Source of the DNA: Candidatus Roizmanbacteria bacterium
Lineage (GTDB): Bacteria > Patescibacteriota > Microgenomatia > UBA1406 > GWC2-37-13
NCBI GenBank assembly: GCA_016215445.1
Contig: JACRJL010000003.1
Location: 466,924-530,923, forward strand
Length of the DNA: 64,000 nt
Direction: 5' to 3'
Shown: positions 48,306 through 58,170 of the stretch, one piece after another
Layout of the letters: every line of letters starts with the position of its first letter
Numbering within the stretch: position 1 is the stretch's first letter
Program-made: the position numbers and the translations under genes
The notes under the pieces: generated by a model
What the model saw: only the letters and a program-made list of their open reading frames with translations
The model's database searches: none
What the model was told of the DNA's origin: nothing

Positions 48306-49389
48306 AAGACCGCTTATCAGAAATAAGTTTTTCTTGCCTTTGGCGACCATACCTATCGTTATGTCACTGATCGGCCTTATTTTTATCTTCGAGGCGTCGG
48401 CAATCAGATCGGCAAGTAGCTTCGGCGACAGCTTTCATTATCTTAAATACCAGGCTATTTGGCTTTTTGTCGGTTTTTTTGTCATGACTTTTTTTTCTTT
48501 TTTTGATTATAAAAAACTTTATTTTTTTTCATTCATTTCTTTGGGAGTAACTATTCTTCTTTTGATGATAGTTTTGATTCCGGGAATCGGCCTTCAGGCC
48601 GGTGGAGCCAGACGTTGGATTGACTTTGGTTTTTTCAACGTCCAGCCTACTGAACTGGCCAAGTTTTCAATCATAGTCTATCTATCTTCCTGGTTTGTTA
48701 ACAAGGAAAGAAGGCGCTTTACGTCGTTTATTACTTTAGTTGGATTTTTGACTTTCCTTATAATTTTGCAACCTGATATGGGGACGGCAATCATAGTTTT
48801 TTTATTGAGTTTGATTCTTTATTATTTGGCTGGAATGAATGTTATCAATTTATTGCTTCTTATTCCTGTTTCAATAGGAGGTTTTTATTTATTGATAAAA
48901 GCAGCGCCTTATAGATTAAATCGTTTGTTGGCTTTTTTCAACCCAGCGGCCGATCCAAAAGGAATTACTTATCATATAAACCAAATATTCATTTCTTTAT
49001 CTCAGGGTGGTTTTTTCGGTCAGGGCTTAGGAGCTTCTCGTCAAAAATATCTTTTTTTACCAGAAGCCCATACTGACTCGATTTTTGCCATTATCGCCGA
49101 AGAATATGGATTTCTGGGCGCGGTAATCTTAATTTGTCTTTATTTTATTTTCATCTATAAAATCTACCATCTTATTAGAGTAGCTCCGGACAAGCTTTCA
49201 AAGCTTCTCGCTACAGGAGTTTTCGCTTTTTTCAACCTTCAGATTATCATCAACCTTGCCGGCATGGTTGGTCTGTTTCCTTTGACAGGTGTGCCTTTAC
49301 CTTTTTTGTCATATGGTGGGTCAAACCTACTGATTTCATTTGCTCTTATAGGGATATTGTTAAATATAGAAAAGAGAGTAAAGGTATAA
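48298..49389 (+). CDS. ftsW: SEDS glycosyltransferase FtsW
   Basis: 363 aa, ten TM. Septal peptidoglycan polymerase that works with FtsI. LQAGGARRWIDFGFFNVQPTELAKFSIIVYLS (about 100-131), QPDMGTAIIVF (about 160), the loop HTDSIFAIIAEEYGFLGAV (about 258-276) and PLTGVPLPFLSYGGSNLLISF (about 326-346) are SEDS signatures. A second SEDS gene lies at 56672; this one is called FtsW from its place before murG. Overlaps murI by 8 nt. Confidence 0.9.
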   Translation: MVKRPLIRNKFFLPLATIPIVMSLIGLIFIFEASAIRSASSFGDSFHYLKYQAIWLFVGFFVMTFFSFFDYKKLYFFSFISLGVTILLLMIVLIPGIGLQAGGARRWIDFGFFNVQPTELAKFSIIVYLSSWFVNKERRRFTSFITLVGFLTFLIILQPDMGTAIIVFLLSLILYYLAGMNVINLLLLIPVSIGGFYLLIKAAPYRLNRLLAFFNPAADPKGITYHINQIFISLSQGGFFGQGLGASRQKYLFLPEAHTDSIFAIIAEEYGFLGAVILICLYFIFIYKIYHLIRVAPDKLSKLLATGVFAFFNLQIIINLAGMVGLFPLTGVPLPFLSYGGSNLLISFALIGILLNIEKRVKV

Positions 49390-49399
49390 TTAAACTCAA

Positions 49400-49518
49400 G
49401 AATTACAAATCACAAATAACAAATTCACAAATGAATAATAAATAACAAATTTTTAATTTTTAAATATTAATTATTTGTTATTCAATTGTTATTTGAATTT
49501 TTTGTTATTTAATATTTT
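49400..49518. repeat. AT-rich inverted simple repeat between ftsW and murG
   Basis: The 129-nt gap is built of ACAAATAACAAAT-type units followed by their reverse complement; for example AATAACAAAT (49441-49450) faces ATTTGTTATT (49473-49482). It can form a long AU-rich hairpin. Same repeat family as the coding repeats at 4598 and 40240. No clear promoter. Confidence 0.65.
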
Positions 49519-50619
49519 ATGAAGTTATTAATCACTGGTGGTCATTTGGCTCCTGCTCTAGCAGTTATAGAGGAGCTAAAAAAAACCAAACCTAATATTG
49601 ATGTTATTTTTGTCGGACGAAAATATGCTTTGGATTCTGAAAAAACTGTTTCTCTTGAATTTAAAGAAATAAACAAAAGGAAAATTCCCTTTATTCCGCT
49701 TCAGGCCGGCAGGTTGACGCGTCTTCTTTCTCTCCGGTCCTTGAGAAGCTTGCTTCGTCTGCCTTTGGGTTTTTTTAATGCCTTATTTATTATTAGAGAT
49801 CAAAGCCCTGATATTGTTTTATCTTTTGGTGGATATCTAGCTTTGCCAATAGTGTTTTGGGGTTATGTTTTCGGCGTACCAGTATATACCCATGAACAGA
49901 CAATCAAACCAGGTTTGGCTAACAAAGTAATAGGAATCTTTTCCAAAAAAATATTTGTCGCTTTTAAAGAATCGAAAATAAATTTTGATGTTAAAAAAAC
50001 GATTGTCACTGGAAATCCTGTCAGGCAGTCCATTTTTGAAATTAAAAAAAAGCCGTTTTTAATCAATAAAGATAGGCCTGTCATTTATGTCACAGGAGGC
50101 ACTCTGGGTAGCCACAGTATCAATGAGCATATAAAAAATATACTCAAAGAACTATTAAAAAAATATATAGTCATCCATCAAATAGGGGACACAAAGGAAT
50201 ATCATGATTTCGAAAACCTGTCTGAACTAAAAAATAAACTCCCAGAAGATTTACAAAGTCGGTATTTTTTGGTGAAGCACTTTTTCGAAGACGAAATAGG
50301 TTATGTTTATTCGTTGACAGATTTGGTAGTCGGTCGATCAGGCGCTAATACTTTTTTTGAGTTGGTAAATTTGAAATTACCGGCGATTTTTATTCCATTG
50401 CCTTGGGCTTCAGGAAAAGAACAGCAGTTTCACGCTGAAATTTTCGCCAGAAACCAGACTGGTGAAATATTTCATCAAATAGAAACAAGTGACAAGCTGA
50501 TGAGAATAATTGATAAAATGATTAACAACATTGAGAGCTATAAAGATAATTTTAAATCTTTGAGCTATCTTTACCAAAAGAATGTCAGCCAGTTCATCCT
50601 TAAAGAGATATTTAAATAA
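49519..50619 (+). CDS. murG: UDP-GlcNAc:lipid I GlcNAc-transferase MurG
   Basis: 366 aa GT28 enzyme making lipid II on the inner face. N-terminal LLITGGHLAPALAVIEEL (the usual GGTGGH is GGH here), LSFGGYLALPIVFWGYVFGVPVYTHEQTIKPGLANKVI (about 97-134), ILVTGNPVR-like VTGNPVRQSI, VTGGTLGSHSIN (about 191) and GRSGANTFFELVNLKLPAIFIPLPWASGKEQQFHA (about 273-307). Shares 38 nt with ftsQ. Confidence 0.92.
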   Translation: MKLLITGGHLAPALAVIEELKKTKPNIDVIFVGRKYALDSEKTVSLEFKEINKRKIPFIPLQAGRLTRLLSLRSLRSLLRLPLGFFNALFIIRDQSPDIVLSFGGYLALPIVFWGYVFGVPVYTHEQTIKPGLANKVIGIFSKKIFVAFKESKINFDVKKTIVTGNPVRQSIFEIKKKPFLINKDRPVIYVTGGTLGSHSINEHIKNILKELLKKYIVIHQIGDTKEYHDFENLSELKNKLPEDLQSRYFLVKHFFEDEIGYVYSLTDLVVGRSGANTFFELVNLKLPAIFIPLPWASGKEQQFHAEIFARNQTGEIFHQIETSDKLMRIIDKMINNIESYKDNFKSLSYLYQKNVSQFILKEIFK

Positions 50620-51301
50620 AATCATTCGTTGGCTTTTTTTTGTCCTCCTTTGCGCAACAGCTTTCTCTGGTCTTTATTTTTTAAACGATTCGATCAAAAT
50701 AAAAAAGATCGAACTCATCAATAGTCGATCCAACGTTCTTGGTCTTGAAGAAATGAAGAAAACTAGCCTGATTTTTCTTAATGAAAAGGAAACAGCCGAT
50801 TTTCTAACAAAGAAAAACCCGCTCATAAGCAAAGTAACAATTGAAAAAAAATACCCTTCGACTTTAGTATTGAAGTTAACTTATGATAAGGGAACGGCTG
50901 TTCTTACTGTTAGTAATGGTTATTTTTATCTTTCAGAACAAGGGAAAATTCTTTCTAAGTCTAGAAAAATGATTGACTCAGTTCCGAAAATTAATTTTTA
51001 TCAGAAACTTAATTTCCAATCTTATAATGCCGGCGATATAATTTCTTTCAAAGACATCCAAAATGGTCTTTATTTTATAAAATCTTTAAGCGGTTTAAAT
51101 CTAAAAGTTGATAACCTTGATATTAATGGAGTCGATGTGTTACTATTTAAGTTGAACGACAAAAAAATTATTTTCAGCAGTGCTAAAGACAAGGAGTTAC
51201 AGATTTATCAATTGGAGCAAATTATCAGGCAGTTTAAAATCGAAGGGAAGTCGTTTAAAGAGATAGATTTGCGTTACGACAAACCTGTTGTCAGGTTTTA
51301 A
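50582..51301 (+). CDS. ftsQ: FtsQ/DivIB-like division protein
   Basis: 239-aa bitopic protein: TM at about 15-32, then a POTRA-like domain (about 34-105: IKIKKIELINSRSNVLG... NPLISKVTIEKKYPSTLVLKLTYDKGTAVL) and a beta domain. Place between murG and ftsA and this topology indicate FtsQ, which links FtsL/FtsI to the divisome. The ATG lies within murG, so the two overlap by 38 nt. Confidence 0.88.
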   Translation: MSASSSLKRYLNKIIRWLFFVLLCATAFSGLYFLNDSIKIKKIELINSRSNVLGLEEMKKTSLIFLNEKETADFLTKKNPLISKVTIEKKYPSTLVLKLTYDKGTAVLTVSNGYFYLSEQGKILSKSRKMIDSVPKINFYQKLNFQSYNAGDIISFKDIQNGLYFIKSLSGLNLKVDNLDINGVDVLLFKLNDKKIIFSSAKDKELQIYQLEQIIRQFKIEGKSFKEIDLRYDKPVVRF

Positions 51302-51302
51302 T

Positions 51303-52562
51303 ATGGCAGATACTTTAATTTGCGGAATCGACATAGGCAGCAGCAAAATTGCTACCGTCGTTGGTGTTAAATCGGAAGAGACTGGGGAAATGAAAATAAT
51401 TGGTTTTAACACGACAGTTGCCCGTGGCATAAAAAAAGGGTTGATTGTTGACATAAAAGAGGTTACAGGCGTTATTGAGGAAAGCGTTGAAAAAGCGGAA
51501 AGAATGGCTGGTCATAAAATTAATCAAGCATTTGTTTCCGTTGGCGGCCCCCACATATCTTCTTTAAATTCGCATGGCATTGTTGCCGTTTCCAACCCGC
51601 AAGGTGAAATATCAGAAAGTGACGTTGCTCGTGTCACAGAAGCCGCTCGCGCTATTTCACTCTCGACAACAAGACAGATTATTGAGGTTATTCCCCGGGA
51701 TTTTATCGTTGACGGTCAACCTGGAATAAGGAGTCCGATTGGCATGAGTGGAGTAAGATTGGAAGTGGAGACTCATATAATTACGGCGTCATCGACCAAC
51801 TTAAAAAATATTGACCGTGTTTTGGATGATCTTGGAATTGAAAACAACGGGTTCGTTTTTTCCGGACTGGCTTCTGCCGAGGCGGTTTTGACCAATACAG
51901 AAAAAGAACTGGGAGTAGTTTTGGTTGACGTCGGCGGTGGTAAAATTGATATCACCATTTTCGTGGACGGCGCTCTATCATATTCTTCTTCAATACCAAT
52001 CGGCGCACGTCACATTACAAACGACATCGCAGTTGGATTGAGAATTTCTTTGGATTCTGCCGAGAAAATCAAGGTTTTCTTGAGTAAGAATTTAGACAAT
52101 AAAAAGAAATCCCAGCAAATAAATTTAAATGAGTTACAACTGGAAGAAAACATCAATGAAGTTTCCCTAAAAACTTTGGTCGATGGGATTATCGCACCTC
52201 GTTTAGAGGAAATTTTTAAACTGATTTTTGAAGAAATTGAAAAGAGTAATTTTGGACAAAATGTTCCTTCTGGTCTTGTCATCACAGGTGGTGGCGCATT
52301 AACGGTTGGAATGTTGCCAACAGGTAAGAGGGTCGTCGGCCTGCCCATAAGGTTGGGAGTTCCTGACAAGGTGACGGGTCTGGTTGATGAGACAGTTGAC
52401 CCTCAATATGCCTCAACGATAGGCTTGCTTTTGTATGGCTTAAAAAATATAATGACAGAAGAAAACGTCGGATTTAAAAATTTTGGGAAAGTGTTGAGAG
52501 ATTTTAAGTTAGGCGGTTCTGTTGGCAAAGTTAAAGATTTCTTTAAGCAGTTTATTCCTTAA
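51303..52562 (+). CDS. ftsA: cell division protein FtsA
   Basis: 419-aa actin-like ATPase that tethers FtsZ to the membrane. [18 protein letters not shown] (phosphate 1), the 1C domain region with [20 protein letters not shown] (about 78-97), [17 protein letters not shown] (phosphate 2, about 204), [14 protein letters not shown] (about 325), and the C-terminal amphipathic helix [11 protein letters not shown] that inserts in the membrane. ATG at 51303 is used; it lies just after the ftsQ stop. Followed by ftsZ at 52564. Confidence 0.95.
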   Translation: MADTLICGIDIGSSKIATVVGVKSEETGEMKIIGFNTTVARGIKKGLIVDIKEVTGVIEESVEKAERMAGHKINQAFVSVGGPHISSLNSHGIVAVSNPQGEISESDVARVTEAARAISLSTTRQIIEVIPRDFIVDGQPGIRSPIGMSGVRLEVETHIITASSTNLKNIDRVLDDLGIENNGFVFSGLASAEAVLTNTEKELGVVLVDVGGGKIDITIFVDGALSYSSSIPIGARHITNDIAVGLRISLDSAEKIKVFLSKNLDNKKKSQQINLNELQLEENINEVSLKTLVDGIIAPRLEEIFKLIFEEIEKSNFGQNVPSGLVITGGGALTVGMLPTGKRVVGLPIRLGVPDKVTGLVDETVDPQYASTIGLLLYGLKNIMTEENVGFKNFGKVLRDFKLGGSVGKVKDFFKQFIP

Positions 52563-52563
52563 T

Positions 52564-53682
52564 ATGTTAATAAAACCAAGAGCGGGACAGGCAGCAAGAA
52601 TAAAGGTCGTTGGAGTTGGCGGAGGCGGAGGCAATGCCATTTCTTCGATGATCGCTGAAGGCGGAGTGGCCGGAGTGGAATTCATTACCGTCAATACAGA
52701 TGCCCAAGCTCTTCTCAATAACAAAGCTTCAATAAAGATTCAAATTGGAGAAAATTTAACCAAAGGTTTGGGTTCCGGAGGAGACCCTGAAGTCGGTCGC
52801 CAGGCAGCCGAAGAGTCAAGGGAGAGGCTAAAAGAAGAATTAAACGGAGCCGATATGATTTTCATTACTTGTGGCGAAGGCGGTGGGACAGGGACAGGCG
52901 CTTCTCCTATTATTGCCGAGATTGCCAAAGAAACCGGAGCTTTGACCGTAGCCGTAGTTACAAAGCCATTTGATTTTGAAGGAGTAAAAAGAAAGTTTAC
53001 CGCCGAAGACGGCGTCTCCAGACTCAAGGAAAAAGTCGATACACTAATAATCGTTCCAAACCAAAGAGTTCTTAATATCGTCGATAAAAAAACACCCATA
53101 CTGGACGCTTTCCGGAAGATTGACACAGTTTTGACATCAGGAGTCAAAGGGATTGCCGAATTGATTACGACTCCTGGTTTGATAAACGTTGATTTCGCCG
53201 ACGTCAAATCAATCATGAATAGTTCAGGAACAGCTTTGATGGGAATGGGAGTGGGGAGTGGTGACAAGAGGGCGATTGCCGCAATCAAACAAGCAATCTC
53301 TTCACCTCTTCTTGACGTTTCCATAGAAGGCGCCAGGGGAGTCTTATTCAATATTGTTGGCGGACCTGACCTGACTATGGCAGAGATAGACGAGGCCGCT
53401 TCTATTATTGCCAAGTCTGTCGACCCGGATGCCGATATAATTTTCGGAGCTGTTATTGATGAGCGTTTAATGGATCAGCTTAAGGTAACTATTATTGCTA
53501 CTAAGTTCGACGATAATAAATTAAAACTCTTTCGTTTCAAAAAAGGCGATGAATTAGAAGAAAAACAACCGACTCAATCCTTGGACCAAAAGGAAGATCT
53601 CGAAGAACCGATTAATGACGAAGATGAATTTTTAGACGAGACTTCAGAGCTCGATATCCCTGCTTTCTTGCGTAAAAAATAA
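52564..53682 (+). CDS. ftsZ: cell division protein FtsZ
   Basis: 372-aa tubulin-like GTPase forming the division ring. [20 protein letters not shown] (about 11-30), tubulin signature [14 protein letters not shown] (about 104-117), T7 loop [11 protein letters not shown] (about 205-215), and a short acidic linker ending in [10 protein letters not shown], the conserved tail that binds FtsA. ATG at 52564 (1 nt after the ftsA stop) replaces the tracked start inside ftsA. Confidence 0.97.
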   Translation: MLIKPRAGQAARIKVVGVGGGGGNAISSMIAEGGVAGVEFITVNTDAQALLNNKASIKIQIGENLTKGLGSGGDPEVGRQAAEESRERLKEELNGADMIFITCGEGGGTGTGASPIIAEIAKETGALTVAVVTKPFDFEGVKRKFTAEDGVSRLKEKVDTLIIVPNQRVLNIVDKKTPILDAFRKIDTVLTSGVKGIAELITTPGLINVDFADVKSIMNSSGTALMGMGVGSGDKRAIAAIKQAISSPLLDVSIEGARGVLFNIVGGPDLTMAEIDEAASIIAKSVDPDADIIFGAVIDERLMDQLKVTIIATKFDDNKLKLFRFKKGDELEEKQPTQSLDQKEDLEEPINDEDEFLDETSELDIPAFLRKK

Positions 53683-53699
53683 TGCTATAATTTACTTCT

Positions 53700-56675
53700 A
53701 TGTTTAAACCTGTTAATCCCAATATAAATTTTCCAGAGATGGAAAAAGCTTGGTTGAAGCATTGGTACGGTAAAGGGGTAGTAAAAAAATATCTCAATAA
53801 AAACAAGAAAAGCAAGAAGTATTTTTCCTTTATGGATGGTCCAATTACCGCTAATAATCCGATGGGTGTCCACCACGCCTGGGGAAGAACTTATAAGGAT
53901 CTTTGGCCAAAATTCTATAATCTTTTGGGATATCAGGAAAGATTTCAGAACGGGTTTGACTGTCAAGGTTTGTGGGTCGAGGTCGAGGTAGAAAAAGAAT
54001 TGGGGTTGAGGACAAAAAAAGACATCGAGAATCTCGTTCCCGGAAGTCCGAAAGCCTCCATCGCTAAGTTCGTTCAGCTCTGTAAAGATAGAGTAATGAA
54101 ATTCTCGGCTGTACAAACAGAACAATCTAAACGACTTGGCTATTTTGCCGATTGGGAACATTCCTATTTTACGATGAGCGACGAAAACAACTACATGATC
54201 TGGCGTTTTTTGAAAAAATGTTATGACAATGGTTGGATTTATAAGGGGCACGAATCGGTTCCCTGGTGTCCGAGATGTGAGACAGCCATTTCCCAACATG
54301 AAATGTTGACTGAAGATTATAAGGAAGTTTTTCACCAGTCGGTTTATTTTGAACTGCCTTTGGTTGGACGGAAAAATGAAAATCTTTTAGTTTGGACAAC
54401 AACTCCTTGGACGATCCCGGCTAATATTGCTGTTGCCGTTGATGAAACTTTTGATTATTCTCTTGTTGAGGGTGGAAGCGGACAAAAGTTCTGGATTGCT
54501 AAAGATTTGGTTAAATCTGTTTTCAAAAAAGATTATAAAGTTATTAAAACTGTCAAAGGGAAAGAATTAGTCGGATTAAAATATGAAGGTCCATTTGACA
54601 CTCTTCCGGCTGTAGCTAAAGTTGCCCAAAAAAATCCAGACAAATTTCACACTGTTTTTGTTACGGATAAACTAATTCTTCCTATAACAACGACCGAGGG
54701 AACAGGAATGGTCCATACGGCAGTTTCCGCAGGTAGCGAGGACTTTAAGATGGGCAAAAAACTAGGCTTGCCGATGATTCCAGTTATTGCTGATAATGCC
54801 GACTATATAGAAGGTTTGGGATTTTTGACGGGAAAAAACGCCAAAAAACATCCGGAAATAATTTTAGACTACTTGTCGGAAAATAAAAATCGAAATGGAG
54901 AACACTGGACATTTGAAATTTTGAACTACAAACACAGATATCCGGCCTGCTGGAGATGTAAGGCTGAATTGGTTTGGAAGGTCGCCGATGAATGGTATAT
55001 TTCTATGGATAAGCCTCTCGAAGGGAAAACATTGCGTCAGAGAATGATGTCTGTTGCCAAAAAAATCAAGTGGATGCCAGAGTTTGGATTGGATCGAGAA
55101 CTTGACTGGCTGAAAAACATGCATGACTGGCTCATTTCCAAGAAAAACCGTTATTGGGGTTTGGCGTTGCCAATATATGAATGCAAAAAATGTCATGCCT
55201 TTGAAGTAATCGGTTCAAAAGAAGAGTTGAAAGAAAGAGCTGTTTCCGGATGGAATAAATTTGATGGAAAAAGTCCGCACAAACCATATATAGACGAAGT
55301 CAAAATAAAATGCTCAAATTGTGGAGAAGTAGTTGAACGAACGCCTGATGTTGGTAATCCTTGGCTTGACGCGGGAATTGTCCCCTATTCGACAATCGCG
55401 GAAAATAATCAAGGAGAACCTTTATACACAAAAAACAAAAAGGAATGGAGAAATTGGTTTCCGGTTGACTTCATCACAGAATCCTTTCCTGGTCAGTTTA
55501 AAAACTGGTTTTATGCCATGATTGCCGAATCAACCGTCTTGGAAAACGAACCGCCTTTTAAAAGAGTATTGGGTTTTGGAACATTATTAGGTGAGGACGG
55601 TAGACCGATGCACAAAAGCTGGGGTAACGCCATCGAATTCAACGAAGGCGCGGACAAAATCGGAGTTGACGTTATGCGCTGGATGTATAGCCGTCAGAAT
55701 CCTGCCGACAATATGCTTTTTGGTTATCATCACGCCGATGCCGTAAGAAGGCAGTTTTATTTGATGTTATGGAATATCTATAAATTTTTTGTTGAGTATG
55801 CAAATCTTGATAAATGGTTACCGGATCGGAAACGTAATTTTTATCACACGAGAGTCTCACCACTTCGTGGTCCCCTCGAAAGTGAAAAAATTACATTTTC
55901 CTCTCCGGTCAATAAAAACATCCTAGATCTATGGATTCTTAGCAGATTTACGAATCTAGTTTTGTTGGTGGAAAAAAATCTTAAAGAATTTAATGCCAAG
56001 GATAGTGCTTTGGAGATTGAAAAGTTTGTCAGCGATCTGTCAACCTGGTATATACGCCGAAGTCGTGACAGGGTTTGGGTTAATAGTGAGAATAAAGAGG
56101 ACAAGCAGGATTTTTATTCAACTCTTCATTATATTTTAGTCAACCTTTCAATTATTCTTTCTCCTTTTATGCCTTTTATAAGCGAAGAAATGTATGTCAA
56201 TCTGACGGGTGGGGAATCGGTCCATTTGGAAAACTGGCCAACAATAAGTCAAAATTCAAAAGTCATAAGTCAAAAGTTGGAAGAAGAAATGGAATTGGCC
56301 AGAAAAATAGTTGAATCCGGTCACGCGAAAAGAAAAGAGGAAGGAAAAAAAGTGAGAATTCCTTTGGCTAAATTAAAGTTAAATTTGGAAGGCAATTATT
56401 CAAAAATCAGTAATGACATTTGGGAAATTGTTCTTAAAGAATTGAATATAAAAAATATCACTGTCAATAAAACCACCAGTTATCCAAAAAAAGAAGTAGT
56501 AGTTTCCGATGAAGATCTGACCTATGAAGGCGAGTTGAGGGATTTCATGAGAGCAACTCAATCTAAAAGAAAAGAAATGGGGTTAAAACCAACAGACTAT
56601 CTTGAAATGGAAATACCATCTAATTTTTCCAAAGATAAGGACTTGATTAGGAAAAGACTAATGATAAAAAAATGA
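53700..56675 (+). CDS. ileS: isoleucyl-tRNA synthetase
   Basis: 991-aa class I synthetase. HIGH region ITANNPMGVHHAWGRTYKDLW (about 45-65), editing domain (about 190-400) with VWTTTPWTIPANIAVAV and GTGMVHTAVSAGSEDF, the type-2 IleRS zinc pairs CKKCHAF and CSNCGEVV (about 494-545), and the KMSKS motif as MHKSWGN (about 638). Extended -10 TGCTATAAT lies 9 nt before the ATG, so it has its own near-leaderless promoter. A GC-rich hairpin (55849-55878) encodes RVSPLRGPLESEK. Having ileS between ftsZ and a rodA gene is unusual. Confidence 0.95.
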   Translation: MFKPVNPNINFPEMEKAWLKHWYGKGVVKKYLNKNKKSKKYFSFMDGPITANNPMGVHHAWGRTYKDLWPKFYNLLGYQERFQNGFDCQGLWVEVEVEKELGLRTKKDIENLVPGSPKASIAKFVQLCKDRVMKFSAVQTEQSKRLGYFADWEHSYFTMSDENNYMIWRFLKKCYDNGWIYKGHESVPWCPRCETAISQHEMLTEDYKEVFHQSVYFELPLVGRKNENLLVWTTTPWTIPANIAVAVDETFDYSLVEGGSGQKFWIAKDLVKSVFKKDYKVIKTVKGKELVGLKYEGPFDTLPAVAKVAQKNPDKFHTVFVTDKLILPITTTEGTGMVHTAVSAGSEDFKMGKKLGLPMIPVIADNADYIEGLGFLTGKNAKKHPEIILDYLSENKNRNGEHWTFEILNYKHRYPACWRCKAELVWKVADEWYISMDKPLEGKTLRQRMMSVAKKIKWMPEFGLDRELDWLKNMHDWLISKKNRYWGLALPIYECKKCHAFEVIGSKEELKERAVSGWNKFDGKSPHKPYIDEVKIKCSNCGEVVERTPDVGNPWLDAGIVPYSTIAENNQGEPLYTKNKKEWRNWFPVDFITESFPGQFKNWFYAMIAESTVLENEPPFKRVLGFGTLLGEDGRPMHKSWGNAIEFNEGADKIGVDVMRWMYSRQNPADNMLFGYHHADAVRRQFYLMLWNIYKFFVEYANLDKWLPDRKRNFYHTRVSPLRGPLESEKITFSSPVNKNILDLWILSRFTNLVLLVEKNLKEFNAKDSALEIEKFVSDLSTWYIRRSRDRVWVNSENKEDKQDFYSTLHYILVNLSIILSPFMPFISEEMYVNLTGGESVHLENWPTISQNSKVISQKLEEEMELARKIVESGHAKRKEEGKKVRIPLAKLKLNLEGNYSKISNDIWEIVLKELNIKNITVNKTTSYPKKEVVVSDEDLTYEGELRDFMRATQSKRKEMGLKPTDYLEMEIPSNFSKDKDLIRKRLMIKK
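55849..55878. repeat. GC-rich hairpin inside ileS
   Basis: ACCAC-TTC-GTGGT flanked by CGAG/CTCG. It is in frame in a region linking the catalytic and anticodon-binding domains and is richer in GC than its surroundings. Possibly a dispersed palindrome of the kind seen at 57704-57804. Confidence 0.4.
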
Positions 56676-57703
56676 ATTTAATCGTTCCTTCTATTTTTCT
56701 TTCCGTGTTCGGACTTTTTAATCTTTTTGGACTAAATCAAAGCTTATTTTTTCGCCAGCTTATATACTGTCTAATCGGATTCGGAATATATTTCTTAGTA
56801 AAATCATTTGGAAGACATTTTTTTCAGATAAACTCCCGTTTTTTTTACTTTCTTTTTTTGATAATTTTGATTGTCACTTTTATAGTCGGTGTCGAAGTCA
56901 AAGGTTCAAGGCGATGGCTCGATTTTTATTTTTTACGTTTTCAGGCAAGTGAATTTTTCAAACCTTTTTTCATTCTTTATATGAGTGAGTATCTTTCTTC
57001 AAAGGATGTTTTTAAAAATGACCTCGACCTTTTTTTGAAAAGTTTTGTTTACTTTGTTGTTCCTTTCTTTATTATTTTTAAGCAGCCGGATTTGGCCAAC
57101 GCGGCGACATTTTTATTCATTTACCTAATGATTGTTTTTTTCTCGAGTATTCCAAAAAAATATCTGACTTCTTTTTTCGGACTGGGCGTGTTACTGATGC
57201 CTCTCGGTTGGTTTTTTCTTAAAGAGTATCAAAAGGCGAGGGTGTTGAGTTTTTTTAACCCTCATTTGGATAAACAGGGGATTGCCTATAACATGATTCA
57301 GGCCTTGATAACGATAGGCAGTGGTAGATTCTTTGGTAGGGGACTGGGTTTGGGAACGCAATCACGCCTTTATTTTTTGCCAGAAAATACGACTGATTTC
57401 GCATTTGCTTCACTTGTCGAGCAGTTCGGATTTTTTGGAGGTCTATTCGTGATAATTTTTTATGCGCTTTCTATTTATTATGTAGCCAGACGGACAGTCA
57501 AGTTTTTCTTTGACAGGAGCGCGGAGGGAAGGGGAAAGTTCCTTTTTTGTTTGGGAATGCTTGCCTATTTGACTTTTCAAGTCTTTATCAATATTGGTAT
57601 GAATCTTGGATTGTTGCCAGTGGCTGGAGTTGCTCTACCTTTTATTTCCTACGGAGGATCGTCGATCTTGGCGCTTCTCATAGGATTTGCATTGCTTCCT
57701 TGA
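56672..57703 (+). CDS. SEDS glycosyltransferase RodA-like
   Basis: 343 aa, about ten TM. Second SEDS polymerase of the window: GSRRWLDFYFLRFQASEFFKPFFILYMSEYL (about 72-102), KQPDLANAATFLF (about 134), QALITIGSGRFFGRGLGLGTQSRLYFLPENTTDFAFASLVEQFGFFGG, split here only by its length, and VAGVALPFISYGGSSIL (about 314-330). In place of the more usual ...HTDFIFA it has NTTDFAFA. Likely the elongation (RodA) enzyme. ATGA overlap with ileS. Confidence 0.85.
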   Translation: MNLIVPSIFLSVFGLFNLFGLNQSLFFRQLIYCLIGFGIYFLVKSFGRHFFQINSRFFYFLFLIILIVTFIVGVEVKGSRRWLDFYFLRFQASEFFKPFFILYMSEYLSSKDVFKNDLDLFLKSFVYFVVPFFIIFKQPDLANAATFLFIYLMIVFFSSIPKKYLTSFFGLGVLLMPLGWFFLKEYQKARVLSFFNPHLDKQGIAYNMIQALITIGSGRFFGRGLGLGTQSRLYFLPENTTDFAFASLVEQFGFFGGLFVIIFYALSIYYVARRTVKFFFDRSAEGRGKFLFCLGMLAYLTFQVFINIGMNLGLLPVAGVALPFISYGGSSILALLIGFALLP

Positions 57704-57804
57704 GTTGCGGGGCCTGTCTCGTGTCTTTTCCCGCCGGTGCTCGCTTCGAATAAGACCCCTCGACTGCGCGCCGTCGGGATCCCTAGACCCTAGACACCCG
57801 CAAC
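57704..57804. repeat. GC-rich structured element between rodA-like gene and rplU
   Basis: A 101-nt GC-rich island in an AT-rich region. Its ends pair: GTTGCGG (57704-57710) with CCGCAAC (57798-57804), and GTGTCT (57721-57726) with AGACAC (57792-57797). The inner part contains CCCCTCGACTGCGCGCC and GGGATCCC palindromes. It lies before the rplU promoter, so it is not an L21 leader. It could be a dispersed palindromic repeat, an RNA or a terminator-like structure. Confidence 0.55.
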
Positions 57805-57822
57805 ATCTAAAACTTTTTATCA

Positions 57823-57850
57823 TTGCTTATAGGCATTTTTTTTGTATAAT
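57823..57850 (+). promoter_or_regulatory. rplU promoter
   Basis: TTGCTT (57823-57828), 16 nt, TATAAT (57845-57850), with the ATG at 57859. Predicted leaderless. Confidence 0.6.
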
Positions 57851-57858
57851 TTATTCTT

Positions 57859-58170
57859 ATGGCAACTTTTGCAGTAGTGAAAACAGGAGGTAAACAATAC
57901 CTAGTTCAAGAAGGACAGGAAATCGTCGTTGATAGAATGGCTATCAAGGAAAAAGAAAAAGTGGAACTGGAAACTTTGATGACTTTCGATCAAGAAGGCA
58001 AGGCCGTTGAAATCGGAACTCCCCTTCTTGCCAAAAAAGTTCAAGCAGAAGTTATTACCCATTCCAAAGGAGAAAAAATAAGAATTTCTAGATTCAAGTC
58101 GAAAGTCCGCTATAGAAAAGTTAGGGGTTTTAGACCACAGTTGACTAGTTTAAAAATTGTAAAAATATAA
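57859..58170 (+). CDS. rplU: 50S ribosomal protein L21
   Basis: 103 aa, normal length. ATFAVVKTGGKQYLVQEGQEIVVDRM at the start and RKVRGFRPQLTSLKIVKI at the end are family signatures; KIRISRFKSKVRYRK is the rRNA-contact part. Directly abuts rpmA with no gap, the classical L21-L27 pair. Confidence 0.97.
   Translation: MATFAVVKTGGKQYLVQEGQEIVVDRMAIKEKEKVELETLMTFDQEGKAVEIGTPLLAKKVQAEVITHSKGEKIRISRFKSKVRYRKVRGFRPQLTSLKIVKI

Noticed and set aside
52740-53414. 224-aa minus-strand ORF opposite ftsZ
   Set aside because: Antisense shadow of ftsZ; the sequence is low-complexity Ser/Pro/Ile-rich with no family features.
57704-57804. SRP RNA, 6S RNA or an L21 leader
   Set aside because: No GGAAG...CAGC-type SRP motif, too short for 6S, and the rplU promoter lies downstream of the block.
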